Source: CAXQUZ01 sp942491145 (GTDB taxonomy: Bacteria; Myxococcota_A; UBA796; UBA2385). Taken from it: a DNA stretch of 64,000 nt. Where the stretch lies: the NCBI GenBank assembly GCA_942491145.1, contig CALOBC010000014.1, forward strand, positions 62,001 through 126,000, given 5' to 3'. Position numbers and translations under genes: made by a program. The notes below the pieces were generated by a model. That model was not told where the DNA came from, did no database searches, and was given only the letters and a program-made list of their open reading frames with translations. Shown here one piece after another: positions 53,870 to 63,470 of the stretch (the stretch's first letter is position 1; each line of letters opens with the position of its first letter).

Positions 53870-54880
53870 ATGCAGAAGCCCGAACCCGCCCGCCGTGCTG
53901 CTACGCGCGCGCACAACCCCCGATCCACTCTGGGGCTCATTGCCGTGCTGGTGCCCCTTCTTGCTGGATGCTCGATGCTGGAGGGAGAGCCGGACACCCC
54001 CGACAAGCGCAGCATTCGCCTCGCGCTGAACTGGTACCCCGAGCCGGAGTTCGGCGGCTTCTACGAGGCGGTCCTTGGCGGGCACTACGAGCGGGCTGGC
54101 TTTGATGTGGAGATCGTTCCCGGTGGCCCCGGCGCACCCACCCTGCAGCTCCTGGGGGCTGGGCGGGCGGATGTGGCGATCACCGCCGCCGACGATCTGC
54201 TGATTCAGCGGAACAAGGGGGCCAAGGCGCTGGGCATCTGGGCGACTTTCCAGAACACGCCGATGGGCATCATGGTGCGCAAGGACAGCGGCATCCAGAA
54301 CCTCCGAGAGCTGCCTGGGATGGTTGATCCCAAGATCGCCATCGAGGTCGGAAGTCCGTTCCAGACCTTCTTGTGGAAGTCAGGCGGCTGGGCCGGGAAG
54401 GTCTCGCCCGTGCCTTACGGAGGCAGCGTCGGCCCGTTCCTGGCTGGTGCGGTCACGGGCCAGCAAGCCTACATCACCTCGGAGCCGTGCGTGGCACGTC
54501 AAGGTGGCGTGGACGTCGAGTTTCTCGAAGCTCGCCAAGTGGGCTGGAACCCCTACGGGACGCTGCTCGCGGTCGCCGATCCGGCGCCGGAGTGGGCGGC
54601 GGAATTTGTGCACGCGACCCAGGCCGGTTGGAAGGCCTACCTGACCAGCCCCGACCGCGCGAATGCCCACATCGCCAGCCTGAACGAGCAGCTGACACCG
54701 GAGCTTGTGGACTGCATCACAGCGGCCCAGCGCCCGTTTGTGCTCGGTGGCGAAGGCCTCGGGGCAATGAGCGAGGACCGGTGGGAGGACATGGCCCGCC
54801 AGCTCGTCAGCATCGGCCTGCTGTCGGAGGGCGCGCGGGCGGGGGGGGCCTGGGCCGAGCCGTGGATGGGCGCGCCTTGA
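53870..54880 (+). CDS. ABC substrate-binding lipoprotein, NMT1/THI5-like
   Basis: 336 residues. Lipoprotein signal with LLAGC after a ~30-residue basic N-region. The mature start SIRLALNWYPEPEFGGFYEA is the NMT1/THI5-like signature of thiamine-precursor (HMP/formylaminopyrimidine) or riboflavin binding proteins. It is followed by VPGGPGAPTLQLLGAGRADV and ITAADDLLIQRNKGAKALGI. It delivers substrate to the two preceding ABC proteins. No riboswitch-like sequence is seen upstream, so the substrate is open among pyrimidine, riboflavin and related compounds. Confidence 0.85.
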   Translation: MQKPEPARRAATRAHNPRSTLGLIAVLVPLLAGCSMLEGEPDTPDKRSIRLALNWYPEPEFGGFYEAVLGGHYERAGFDVEIVPGGPGAPTLQLLGAGRADVAITAADDLLIQRNKGAKALGIWATFQNTPMGIMVRKDSGIQNLRELPGMVDPKIAIEVGSPFQTFLWKSGGWAGKVSPVPYGGSVGPFLAGAVTGQQAYITSEPCVARQGGVDVEFLEARQVGWNPYGTLLAVADPAPEWAAEFVHATQAGWKAYLTSPDRANAHIASLNEQLTPELVDCITAAQRPFVLGGEGLGAMSEDRWEDMARQLVSIGLLSEGARAGGAWAEPWMGAP

Positions 54881-54977
54881 CGGTCCCGGCCGTTCGCGGC
54901 GAAGTGATCTGGGGCACCTGACGCCGGGTCACTTTGGGATACCAGGGCGTGAGCTCGCCGTACTGTGAGATCGTTGG

Positions 54978-55514
54978 ATGGAGACGCGCTTGGGAGAAGC
55001 TCGGCCGGGAGGAGCGGTTTCGTTGGCCGATGTGCGGTTGCTTCGGCGGCTGCGGGTGGGCGACGCCGATGCGTTGGACGAGGTGTGGACCCGCTGGAAG
55101 GGCCCCGTCTGGGCAGTCTGCCGCGTGATGGTGGCCAACCGGACGCATGCGGTCCAGCTCCTGGCTCGTCTGTATTTGGATATGTCTATACAAGCCCGTG
55201 GTTGGCCTGATGACCTGCCGATCTGCTGCTCGTTTGCGGGCTGGTTGTTGGAGCGGATGTCGACCGAGCTGGAACTTCCGGTGGCCGGGAGCATCCCTGC
55301 CACAATCCCTGCGGTGACGGCTGCTCCTGACCCTGGTTCAGCAAGTGACCGCCTGGGTGCGCTTCCTCCCGAGCTTCGCTTGGTGTACGTGGTAGACCTT
55401 ATGTTTCGGTGTTCTGCAGCAATGACGGCACAAGCATCCGGGTGGTCCGAGCAGGACATCCGCTCGGCACGCTCGGCTGCGGCGTGGCGTTTGGTTGCGG
55501 TGGAGGGCGCATGA
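54978..55514 (+). CDS. Divergent ECF sigma factor-like protein
   Basis: 178 residues. The region-2-like N-terminal part (VRLLRRLRVGDADALDEVWT, then RWKGPVWAVCRVMV) and the region-4-like C-terminal part (LGALPPELRLVYVVDLMF, MTAQASGWSEQDIRSARSAA) fit an ECF sigma fold with a Cys/Trp-rich middle. The -35-recognition helix is weakly conserved. The strongest support is context: its stop overlaps the start of an anti-sigma-like membrane protein (ATGA). Confidence 0.6.
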   Translation: METRLGEARPGGAVSLADVRLLRRLRVGDADALDEVWTRWKGPVWAVCRVMVANRTHAVQLLARLYLDMSIQARGWPDDLPICCSFAGWLLERMSTELELPVAGSIPATIPAVTAAPDPGSASDRLGALPPELRLVYVVDLMFRCSAAMTAQASGWSEQDIRSARSAAAWRLVAVEGA

Positions 55515-56269
55515 ACCTCGACCGCGACACCATCCTGAGCCTGTTGCCTTGCTACATCTGCGGCGATCTCCCCCCTGAGGTCGCACAGCGCATCGCTGCT
55601 CGCTTGGACGGCGATGCGGAGCTCCAAGCGCGGGTTGAACAGCTTGGCTTGGTGCGGACGGAGTGCTCGGGTGTGCTGGCCGCGACGCTTGCCGAGCTTC
55701 CTGAGTTGTCCGAGATCCTGGCTCAGGTCAAGCTGACCCCCCAGGGCAGCGCCCCTGCGGCGCCCGTGGGGTTCTGGGGGCTCTGGGCGGGGCTCGCGGC
55801 GGCCGTGCTGCTGACGCTGGGCATGGCCAGCGCCGATCCGACACCGAGAGAGCAGGCCTTCTTCTCTGTCACCACCGACCTGGGTGTCAGCGCCAGAGCG
55901 GTCAATGCGCCGCTGGCGGGCTTGCTGGATGCGGGGGTCGAGCCACGCCTCGCGATGGCGCCGGACCTGTCGGCCTTGGGCTTCAAGCTGTTGACGGTGC
56001 TGCCGCTCCGCACCCCGACGCCGGGGGTGGCCGCGGTCTACGAAAAAGATGGCAAGCGCTACGTGTGCCAGATCTATGCAGATGCTGGTGCCCACGGCAT
56101 TCCCGATGAGGTGCGGACGGTGCGCGGGACCACCCTGCGGGGCTACAGCCAAGGCTCGGCCAGCATTGTGTCGTGGGTCGGAGGTGGCCGGCTGTGTGTG
56201 TTCGGCGGTGAGGTCAGCCTGGACGAGCTGTTCGCGGTGGTGAGCGCACGCTTGACCGGCCGGAGCTGA
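55511..56269 (+). CDS. Anti-sigma factor-like membrane protein
   Basis: 252 residues from an ATG overlapping the sigma-like gene's stop. The N-terminal cytoplasmic part LSLLPCYICGDLPPEVAQRI resembles a reduced zinc-binding anti-sigma domain (CxxC in place of the full HxxxCxxC). One membrane helix (GLWAGLAAAVLLTLGMASA) follows, then a periplasmic domain (~125 residues, VAAVYEKDGKRYVCQIY). It is expected to hold the sigma factor at the membrane until an envelope signal arrives. Confidence 0.7.
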   Translation: MNLDRDTILSLLPCYICGDLPPEVAQRIAARLDGDAELQARVEQLGLVRTECSGVLAATLAELPELSEILAQVKLTPQGSAPAAPVGFWGLWAGLAAAVLLTLGMASADPTPREQAFFSVTTDLGVSARAVNAPLAGLLDAGVEPRLAMAPDLSALGFKLLTVLPLRTPTPGVAAVYEKDGKRYVCQIYADAGAHGIPDEVRTVRGTTLRGYSQGSASIVSWVGGGRLCVFGGEVSLDELFAVVSARLTGRS

Positions 56270-56340
56270 TCGGCAAAGCGGGGGCGCTCAGCTCGCGGCG
56301 CGAGACTGTGGGACACTGCCGGTCGCCAATGGGAGGCCTG

Positions 56341-58791
56341 ATGCGTGTCTGGGGAGCGTCGCTGCTTGGTTTGGTGGGGTGGTCTGGTGTGGCGGGTGCT
56401 GCAGCTCCGGTGCAGCCCGACCCCCGTGGGCTGTCTCGGCCGGACCGGGCGTTCGACTTGGAGCGCCTCGCCCTCGACATCGTGCTGCACCCCGATGACC
56501 GGGCCTTGACCGGGCGTGGCGAGTACACCCTGCGGCGGCTGTTTCCCGGTCCGCTGGTGTTCGACCAAGTGGGCCTCGACGTCCACAGCGTGACGGTGGA
56601 CGGCGCGCCGACCGAGTGGTGGGTGGACGACCAGCGCCTGGTGGTGCCGCTCCACAAGCAGGACACGCTGACCTTGGTGGTGGAGTGGGACGCGAGCCCC
56701 GACACGGGCGTGCACTTTCGCAGTGCGCGCGCCACCGACGCGTTCGACGAGGTGTGGACCCAGGGGGAGGCTCAAGACCACCGGCACTGGTTTCCCGCCG
56801 TGGACCACCCAGGGGACCGCTTTGAGTACGCAGGCAGCGTGCACGCCCCGGACGGATGGAAGGTGATGACCAACTCTGGCGATGACTTGGTCAACTACTT
56901 GGTGATGTTTGCGGCCGGGCAGTATGTCGAGCATGTGCATGCGGACCGTCCCTCAGTCTCGGTGTGGGTGCCGCCCGGAACTGACATGGACGCCGTGTCT
57001 GCAGTGTTGGATCCGGTGCCCGCCATGATGGATGTGTTTGCTCAGCGCACCGGCGTGCCGTACCCTTGGGGCGACTACCGACAAGTCTTCGTGCAGCGGT
57101 TTCGGTACTTTGGGATGGAGAACACGGGCGCGACCATCAACGCCCAGAGTGCCTTGGTGGGCGCCCACCTCAACGGCACACGACCGGGGATTGAGCGCCT
57201 GGTGGCCCACGAGCTGGCCCACCAGTGGTTTGGTGACCTGCTGACGTGTCGGTCGTGGCAGGAGCTCTGGCTGAATGAAGGCTTTGCGCGCTTCATGGAA
57301 GCGGAGTGGTTCCGGGAAGCCTATGGCCCTGAGGCGCTCGCCGAGCTGGTGCTGTGGTGGCAGGACCGCGCCAAGGGCAGCTCCCCGTTGGTGGGGCGCT
57401 TCCACCAGGGCCCGGGGCATCCTGTGCATGGCCGCGTGTACATGCTGGGGGCCTCCGTGCTCCATGGGTTGCGTGATCTGCTCGGTGAGGATCGCTTCTG
57501 GGAAGGCATTCAGCTCTATGTGCGCCGACACGCCCACAGCGATGTCGAGACGCGGGACCTGCAACGTGCCTTGGAGGATGTGACGGGCCAGAACTTGGAT
57601 TGGTACTTTCAACAATGGACGGAGCTGGCGGTCCGGCCCGTGCTCAACGTGGGGGCGACCTTTGGCGATGGGCATGTCGATGTGCACGTTGCCCAGACCG
57701 TCGATGGCACCCATCCAGCCTTTGTGATGCCGGTTGTGGTGGAGGCGAAGCTGAAGTCGGGGGACGTGGTGCGCACCAAGGGTTGGTTGGAGGGAGGGTC
57801 GCTCAACTTGCAGCTTGACGCGGTTGAAGCCCCAACCTGGGTTGCCTTCGACCCGGCGGGCGGGCTGTTGGCGGACGTGGATCTGCGGATCAGCTCCGGC
57901 ATGCTGAGTGCCCTTGTGTTGGATGAACAAGGTCCTCCCCACGCTCGGCTGCGGGCGATGCGTGCGCTGGCCAAGGGTGGGCAGGCGGACGCGCTGAAGG
58001 CCGTGCTGGAGCGGACCTCGGCTCATCCGGCGATGCGGCGGGAGGCGGCCCGAGGGTTGGGTGAACAGGCGGCCCTCGACGCCCTGTTGCCTTCAGCCCA
58101 GGACCCGGACAACAGCGTTCGCCTTGAGGTGGTGAAGGCGCTCGGCCGGTGCTTTGGGCCCACGCTGGCCACCACCCTGCGGACGGTGGCCCTGGGCGAC
58201 ACCAACCCAGATGTGCAAGGTGCGGCGCTGCGGGGGCTCGCCAAGGTGGCGCCGGCCGACGCGGTGGTGGTCGCCCGACGCTTGGCACGCGCTGGGTCGG
58301 GGGATGAGGATCAGCGGACCGGGGCCGCCTTTGAAGTGCTCGGCAGGCACGGTGAGGTGCGAGACCTGAAGCGCCTGCTGGGGGACCATCCCCGCCGCCT
58401 CAGCTCGCAGGCATACCGGGCAGCCACGGTGTTGGTGAGTCGCCAGGAGTCTGAGACCTTGCGGGAGGACCTCGGGGCCAAGGTGGCGCGGATGGCTGAA
58501 GCCCGGCTGAGGGACGACGACGAGCTGACCCGAACGGCGATGGTCGCCATCTTGGGTGAGGTCGGGGACAGCCGCAGTGTGGCGCTGCTGATGGCCCTGC
58601 GCAGCGAGACCCACATCGACGCGCTGGCGTCGCGGTGCACGGCGGCGATCGACGCGATTCGCACCCGGCCCAGTGACACGGTGCCGGTCGCGGACAATGC
58701 CCTCGAAGCGCGGCTCAAGGCGCTGGAGGATCGCCTGTCCACACTTGAGGGCACCGCGGAGGATCTACACGGCGAGGCCGGGCGTCCATAG
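56341..58791 (+). CDS. Exported M1-family aminopeptidase with C-terminal HEAT repeats
   Basis: 816 residues from the ATG at 56341 (GGGAGG upstream). Signal peptide (VWGASLLGLVGWSGVAGAAA). N-terminal beta-saddle domain, then the gluzincin core: GMENTGATINAQSAL in the GAMEN position, HELAHQ (His290, Glu291, His294) and WLNEGFA (Glu313, 18 residues after the second His). After a beta domain (~430-520) comes a ~230-residue HEAT-like helical array (AMRREAARGLGEQAALDALL, VRLEVVKALGRCFG). It trims peptides N-terminally in the periplasm or outside. It ends in a short coiled coil. Its stop lies 7 bp from the stop of the convergent gene. Confidence 0.9.
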   Translation: MRVWGASLLGLVGWSGVAGAAAPVQPDPRGLSRPDRAFDLERLALDIVLHPDDRALTGRGEYTLRRLFPGPLVFDQVGLDVHSVTVDGAPTEWWVDDQRLVVPLHKQDTLTLVVEWDASPDTGVHFRSARATDAFDEVWTQGEAQDHRHWFPAVDHPGDRFEYAGSVHAPDGWKVMTNSGDDLVNYLVMFAAGQYVEHVHADRPSVSVWVPPGTDMDAVSAVLDPVPAMMDVFAQRTGVPYPWGDYRQVFVQRFRYFGMENTGATINAQSALVGAHLNGTRPGIERLVAHELAHQWFGDLLTCRSWQELWLNEGFARFMEAEWFREAYGPEALAELVLWWQDRAKGSSPLVGRFHQGPGHPVHGRVYMLGASVLHGLRDLLGEDRFWEGIQLYVRRHAHSDVETRDLQRALEDVTGQNLDWYFQQWTELAVRPVLNVGATFGDGHVDVHVAQTVDGTHPAFVMPVVVEAKLKSGDVVRTKGWLEGGSLNLQLDAVEAPTWVAFDPAGGLLADVDLRISSGMLSALVLDEQGPPHARLRAMRALAKGGQADALKAVLERTSAHPAMRREAARGLGEQAALDALLPSAQDPDNSVRLEVVKALGRCFGPTLATTLRTVALGDTNPDVQGAALRGLAKVAPADAVVVARRLARAGSGDEDQRTGAAFEVLGRHGEVRDLKRLLGDHPRRLSSQAYRAATVLVSRQESETLREDLGAKVARMAEARLRDDDELTRTAMVAILGEVGDSRSVALLMALRSETHIDALASRCTAAIDAIRTRPSDTVPVADNALEARLKALEDRLSTLEGTAEDLHGEAGRP

Positions 58792-58798
58792 GACCTGC

Positions 58799-59902
58799 CT
58801 ATAGACTTGCCTTGTCGGGGATGTCTCCAGTGGCGGCATCTTCGGGCAGTGCCCCGATGACGAGGCGACCGAAGACGGGCAGGTGGTCGGACAGTGCGCT
58901 GTGCTCCCGCATCACTCGACTCTCGAGCACGTCGATGGGGCCGCCAATAAACACATAGTCGATCTTTCGGTCTGGTTCGCTGGCGCCAAAGGGAAGGTAG
59001 GTGCGGTTTTCGGGCGCAAGCTGGTCGGCGAGCAGCGTGCGGCGTCCGGGGAGCAGCGCCTCGATGGGGTTGCTGGCGTCCGCGTACAAGTCCGCTTCGG
59101 TGGTGAGGCGGTTCTTGTCGTCGCCCGGGGGCAGCAGGTTGAAGTCGCCCGCCAGGATCCAGGGCTGGTCCGGCGGGCGCGCGTCCATCCACTCCCGGAG
59201 GTACGCCACCTGGCGCTCGAGGGTGCCGTCGCCAAATGAGAACGCCGAAAGGTGGGTCACCGCCACCGCCAGGGGCTGGGTGTGGCCGTCGACATGCACT
59301 TCAGCGGTGAGCAAGGCACGCTTGAGGTTCAGCGCTTGGACAACCTTTGGCTCGTTCATCAGGGCGAGCTGGTGCCGGGTGGCCTTGTCGTGGGCCACCG
59401 TGGTGAGGATGCCGAGGGCCATGTGCACCCGGCCGAGCGGGTTCGTCGTCGGCTTGGGCACAAAGTACGCGAGGTGGTACGGCGCTGTAGACGTGCATGT
59501 GGGCTGGATGGCCGCTTGGTAGCGGGTGAGCTGGTCCAAGCGTCCGGTGCGCGTGGAGTCGCGGTCGATCTCCTGCAGCAGGTTGATCTCGGCCCCTGCG
59601 TCGGCGAGGGCCTTGGAGATGCCAGCGACCGTTTCTTCGACATCCGCCGGCGGCACATGGACCGCTTCGCCGCCATCGTAGAAGAATCGGTGCTTCCGGC
59701 TCGCCGCATACTGGAGGTTCCACGACACCAGCGAGAACGGCTCACCCGCGACGAGGACCCGGCCACCGTCCCGACATTGGTGCTCGGCCGGCTCGATTGG
59801 CTTGGGTTTGTGTTCGGTGAAGAAGACAAATGCGACGAAGGCACCCACGAGGGCGACCGCGAATGCGATGGAGAGCAGAAGGAATTTGAGCATGGCGCGC
59901 AT
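58799..59902 (-). CDS. Membrane-anchored endonuclease/exonuclease/phosphatase family protein
   Basis: 367 residues with an N-terminal signal anchor (LKFLLLSIAFAVALVGAFVAFVFF). The EEP catalytic set is present: SLVSWNLQY (Asn), LLQEIDRD (metal-binding Glu), VTHLSAF, LAGDFNLLPPGDD (Asp/Asn), RKIDYVFIG and ALSDHLPVF (SDH with the catalytic His). The EEP fold covers nucleases, phosphodiesterases and sphingomyelinase-like enzymes; the outward-facing placement favours an extracytoplasmic phosphodiesterase or nuclease. Confidence 0.85.
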   Translation of the reverse strand: MRAMLKFLLLSIAFAVALVGAFVAFVFFTEHKPKPIEPAEHQCRDGGRVLVAGEPFSLVSWNLQYAASRKHRFFYDGGEAVHVPPADVEETVAGISKALADAGAEINLLQEIDRDSTRTGRLDQLTRYQAAIQPTCTSTAPYHLAYFVPKPTTNPLGRVHMALGILTTVAHDKATRHQLALMNEPKVVQALNLKRALLTAEVHVDGHTQPLAVAVTHLSAFSFGDGTLERQVAYLREWMDARPPDQPWILAGDFNLLPPGDDKNRLTTEADLYADASNPIEALLPGRRTLLADQLAPENRTYLPFGASEPDRKIDYVFIGGPIDVLESRVMREHSALSDHLPVFGRLVIGALPEDAATGDIPDKASL

Positions 59903-60057
59903 TTTGGCAGTCTATCCAACATTCGGGTTGCAAATTCAAGCCGAGGCGGCGGGGACCCAGGGGACGCTGCCTGGTGACAGCGGGCCAGTTGGATTGCAGG
60001 GGGGGTGACGTGGGCCCTGCCCGCGCCGAGAACGGGTAGCAGGCAAACGCTTTGGCC

Positions 60058-61068
60058 TCACACTGCGTGGTTGACTTGGGTGGTGGGCATCCGGCCGGCG
60101 AGTTGCTCGTACATCTCACGCACTTCGTAGCGGTCCGCGCGAGACATGCGCTCGATGGCGCTGCGGGGATGGATGTTGTAGTATCCCGAGATGGCGTAGG
60201 GGAGGTGATAGCCCCAGCGAAGTTGCTCATTGAGCTCAGAGAAGATCTCGACCAGATCGAGAATTGGCGCGACGTCGTAGCGGGGGTTGTCCAGGTAGAA
60301 GAGCAACAATTCCAGGGGGCAGTTGCCGGGGCCTCGGCCCATGCCCAGGATCGTGGCGTCCACGAAGTCTACGCCTTCATCGATGGCGACGATGGAATTG
60401 GCGAAGGCTTGTTGTTGGTTGTTGTGGAAGTGGACCCCGACCTTGATGCCTTCTCCGAGATAGTTCATGTACTTATGAACCAGATAGCGCACATGGTAGG
60501 GATAGAGTGCACCAAAGCTATCGACGATGGCCACGTTGTGGACGCCGGAGCGCGCGAGTCGAATCAAGAACTTGTCGACGTCATCAGGGCTCAGAGTGCT
60601 GATGGCCATGACGTTCATGAATGTCTCATAGCCCTTGGCGAGGGCGTCATCGAGCAGTCGCAGCGCATCGTCGAGCTGATGCGCATAGGTTGCGATGCGA
60701 ACAACGTCGATGACGGTGTCTTTCTTGTGGGGGATGTCGGCGGGGGTGATGCGGCCCACATCCACCATGGTGGACAGCTTCAGCTCGCCCGGGGAGACCG
60801 CACGACGGAGGTCTTCTTCGCGGCAAAAGCGCCAGGGCCCCACATCCTCGCCGGCAGCGATGGAGGGAGACGCCCGGTAGCCCACTTCCATGTAGTCGAT
60901 GCCCGCGTCGACGAGCGAGCGGAAGACCCGTGAGACGATGGCGTGGTCGAAGTTCCAGGCGTTGCAGAGGCCGCCGTCGCGAATGGTGCAGTCGAGCACT
61001 TTGATGCGTCGCCGCCGGTCAGTGACGAGGCCGTCGGGGCAGCACTTGACGCGGTAGTCGAGTCCCAT
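60058..61068 (-). CDS. DRE-TIM metallolyase / HMGL-like aldolase
   Basis: 336 residues. KVLDCTIRDGGLCNAW (Asp26, Arg30-Asp31) is the DRE-type metal and catalytic motif. It is followed by DYMEVGYRAS, IVDSFGALYPYHVRYL, GVHFHNNQQQAFANS (metal-binding HxH) and DATILGMGRGPGN. The pattern is closest to 4-hydroxy-2-oxovalerate aldolases and related aldolases rather than to isopropylmalate synthase. A Cys-rich start (KCCPDG) is unusual. No dehydrogenase partner is adjacent, so the substrate is open. Confidence 0.88.
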   Translation of the reverse strand: MGLDYRVKCCPDGLVTDRRRRIKVLDCTIRDGGLCNAWNFDHAIVSRVFRSLVDAGIDYMEVGYRASPSIAAGEDVGPWRFCREEDLRRAVSPGELKLSTMVDVGRITPADIPHKKDTVIDVVRIATYAHQLDDALRLLDDALAKGYETFMNVMAISTLSPDDVDKFLIRLARSGVHNVAIVDSFGALYPYHVRYLVHKYMNYLGEGIKVGVHFHNNQQQAFANSIVAIDEGVDFVDATILGMGRGPGNCPLELLLFYLDNPRYDVAPILDLVEIFSELNEQLRWGYHLPYAISGYYNIHPRSAIERMSRADRYEVREMYEQLAGRMPTTQVNHAV

Positions 61069-61146
61069 GGAGGGCTCCCTCGGTGGTGGGCAAGAGGGTG
61101 TCTTAGGCCCCTCGAAGTGCCCACGCCAGCCCAGATGCGGCCCGCG

Positions 61147-62340
61147 CTAACGAAGCCGTGAGGGGCCCAGATCCTCGACAATGGGGTGTTGACCGTCGAT
61201 GGCAAGCGCAGCGAGGGCTTCACCGGCGAGCCAGGCGAACCCGAAGCCGTGCCCGGTGAACCCGGCGGCTGCGAGTGCGGCGGGGGTGCCCGGCGCGGGA
61301 CCAATGATGGGCAGTCCATCGCGGGAAAAGCCCATGGTGCCCGACCACCGATGCTCGATCGGGACACTCGCGAGCGCCGGGAAGGCCCGCAGGAACGCCG
61401 TCATCCGGGCCTGAATGGCGTCGTGCAGACGATCTTCGTGTCCCACTTCGCTCTGGGGATCGAGGTTCCGCCAGCCACCCAGGATGATGTGACCGGTGGT
61501 CGTCTGGCGCCAGTAGTCGTACCCATGGTCCGCGTAGATGGGTTGGGGGAAGAGCGGTGGTGCTGGCGCCGTGGAGAGCATCTGGCCGCGCACCGGGTCG
61601 ACCCGGGACTGGTACCAGGGGAGGAGGGTGCCGATGCGCGCGTTGGTGCAGACGAGCACGAGGTCGGCCGAGACCGTCGCTTGGGGGGTGCGCACAGTCG
61701 CGTGGCCGGGCCGCTCGGCATCGAGTGCCAGGACCGGGGACTGGTCGAAGCGCCGGGCGCCGAGCTGAATCGCTGCCTGCCCAGCGTGTTGGGCGAGTCG
61801 AGCGGGATGGAGCTCACCATCCTCGGGCAAGACCAGAGCGCGCTTGTATCCAGCAGCCTGGAGAGACTCGGGGAGCTGGTTGGCTGCCAAGAGCTGAGCG
61901 GAGAAGCCGTCGGCGACCAGCAGCGCGGCGGACGCTTCGAGGGCTCGCGCTTCGCTCGGGGAGCTGGCGAGCTGGATGCTGCCGTTCTGGCGGTAGTCGC
62001 ACTCGATCTGGTGGCGTTCAATTGCGTGCCGCAGCCGCCGGTGGTTCTCCAGTGACCACTCGTGGACCCGCCTTGCACGGGCGCGCCCCATGACGCCCAC
62101 CGCCCGGTCGTAGCGCTCGGCGGTGCCCTGGAGGATGAAGCCGGCGTTGCGCCCGGTGGCCCCGGATGCGGCGGTGCCCGCCTCAAGCTGGATGACGTCG
62201 ACGCCCGCTTCGGCGAGGCTCAGCGTGGCGGATGTGCCGCATAGACCGGCGCCAATGACGACGACATTGCACTTCAGGTCGCCCACCGCCGGGGGAAGGG
62301 GAGGGGGGGCATCGTGCAGCCACAGCGGGGTGGTGCTCAA
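61147..62340 (-). CDS. FAD-dependent oxidoreductase, DAO family
   Basis: 397 residues from a TTG overlapping the upstream stop (TTGA, 62337-62340). Rossmann motif VVVIGAGLCGTSATLSLAEAG, ASGATGRNAGFILQG for FAD binding, then RVDPVRGQMLSTAP, GGWRNLDPQ and a C-terminal GFTGHGFGFAWLAGEALAAL, the classic end of DAO/GlpO/ordA-type amine oxidoreductases. It probably oxidises an amino acid or secondary amine; the substrate is not predictable. It is translationally coupled to the small membrane protein gene. Confidence 0.9.
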   Translation of the reverse strand: MSTTPLWLHDAPPPLPPAVGDLKCNVVVIGAGLCGTSATLSLAEAGVDVIQLEAGTAASGATGRNAGFILQGTAERYDRAVGVMGRARARRVHEWSLENHRRLRHAIERHQIECDYRQNGSIQLASSPSEARALEASAALLVADGFSAQLLAANQLPESLQAAGYKRALVLPEDGELHPARLAQHAGQAAIQLGARRFDQSPVLALDAERPGHATVRTPQATVSADLVLVCTNARIGTLLPWYQSRVDPVRGQMLSTAPAPPLFPQPIYADHGYDYWRQTTTGHIILGGWRNLDPQSEVGHEDRLHDAIQARMTAFLRAFPALASVPIEHRWSGTMGFSRDGLPIIGPAPGTPAALAAAGFTGHGFGFAWLAGEALAALAIDGQHPIVEDLGPSRLR

Positions 62341-62831
62341 CTCTGATCCCCACGGCGTCGTCGTGCGGCGCGGTCTGTGCGCTCTGGTGGGCCTTCAGGG
62401 TTGGACTCGGCTTCCCGGGGAGTGGTCCGGCCGAAGTTGAGTCCGGCGGGATCGGCGTTTGTGCGGTGCACGGGGGGCGGAAAGAGCATGGTGAGGAAGG
62501 CAGCGCCACAGAGCGCAACGGCAACGGCCACGAACAGCCCGATCTGGACGGTGTAGGCGAAGCCCCCAGCAATCCCGAGGGCGACGCTGGCTCCGCCGAC
62601 GATGCCCCAGCGGACGGCGTGGCTGCGGACGTCGGTGGCGGGGGGCGGCTCGGGGGTCGGGTCGACCTCCACCACCTCGCCGGTGCTGTCCTCGTCCGCA
62701 TTGTGGAGGTTGGGACTGCGGTTGGCGCGGAATTTCATGCCCCGGCGGTTGCGCTCTTTGCGTTTTTCATCGCGAGAAGGCCGTGGCGCACCATTCTTCG
62801 AGGTTGGCGTGCTGGAGGGGGTGTCGGCCAT
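62337..62831 (-). CDS. Small membrane protein with charged termini, 164 aa
   Basis: A basic N-terminus (SRDEKRKERNRRGMKFRANR), an acidic Pro-rich stretch, two adjacent hydrophobic segments (GIVGGASVALGIAGGFAYTV, GLFVAVAVALCGAAFLTML) and a basic C-terminus (RTDRAARRRRGDQS). No family recognised. Coupling to the oxidoreductase gene supports it as real. Confidence 0.65.
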   Translation of the reverse strand: MADTPSSTPTSKNGAPRPSRDEKRKERNRRGMKFRANRSPNLHNADEDSTGEVVEVDPTPEPPPATDVRSHAVRWGIVGGASVALGIAGGFAYTVQIGLFVAVAVALCGAAFLTMLFPPPVHRTNADPAGLNFGRTTPREAESNPEGPPERTDRAARRRRGDQS

Positions 62832-63381
62832 CGACGGGGCTCCTGGGGAGATGGACCAGCTCTGTGCCGGCGAGGTGGTCCACTATGGCCACGGGCGGTG
62901 CTTTTCCAGTGCATTCATGGGTGGCGGGCTGGATCGGGGCGAGGACACGAATTGCGCTGCAATTGCGTTCAAGGTGGCTCATGCAAATGCCGGGGGGATC
63001 CGCTTCAATGGTTGTTGGCGGCAGCAGCCGCCCACTCCCTGCCCCGGACGGACCATGAGCACGACACTCCTGCACCCTGAGCCACCTCCGAGAACCGGAC
63101 ATGCGGATGTTCCCCCTGTTGCGCTCGGTGCGCAGAGCCGATGGCTCGTGCAGGACTGACGGACCCCGCGACCCAGGAGTCGCCGGGCTCAAACGGAACC
63201 GCAGCGCAGTGCCCAATGTGCAGTGCGGTGGCTGGTGGGCGCCCGGAGTGGCGGCACTGGCGGGGTTCCGGTGGACTGTGACCCTGCGATGCATTGAGTG
63301 TGCGAGGCCGACAAGTGTTGCTTGTTGTCGGACTTTGGGATGACCGGTGCCTCTGCATCAGGTCCTCACATTGACTCTTAA
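62832..63381. other. Gene-free interval before the repeat array
   Basis: About 550 bp with no supportable gene. A plus-strand frame (62851-63159) is open but starts directly on GGGGAG with no spacer and has no recognisable content. Near 63308-63332 an inverted repeat (CCGACAA ... TTGTCGG) could form a hairpin. The GC content falls somewhat towards the array. Confidence 0.5.
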
Positions 63382-63470
63382 GTTTGCACCAATCCGGCGG
63401 GTCTTCAACCGATCGCCGCACCCCAGACTCTGTAGTGGAGTCGCCCCGCTGGGTTGGTGTCCCTTCTTTG
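63382..63470. repeat. Isolated, divergent copy of the 99-bp repeat unit
   Basis: Starts GTTTGCACCAATCCGGCGGG and follows the array unit through GGGTTGGTG. It then diverges (TCCCTTCTTTGATAACTTTG). It is separated from the array by ~175 bp of unrelated sequence. In the 3' arm, CGCTGGG replaces CGTTGGG, turning one G·U pair of the predicted stem into G-C. Confidence 0.9.

Noticed and set aside
58789..58803. Hairpin ATAGG-ACCTG-CCTAT between convergent genes as a terminator
   Set aside because: Only a 5-bp stem, no T-run, and it overlaps both stop codons.
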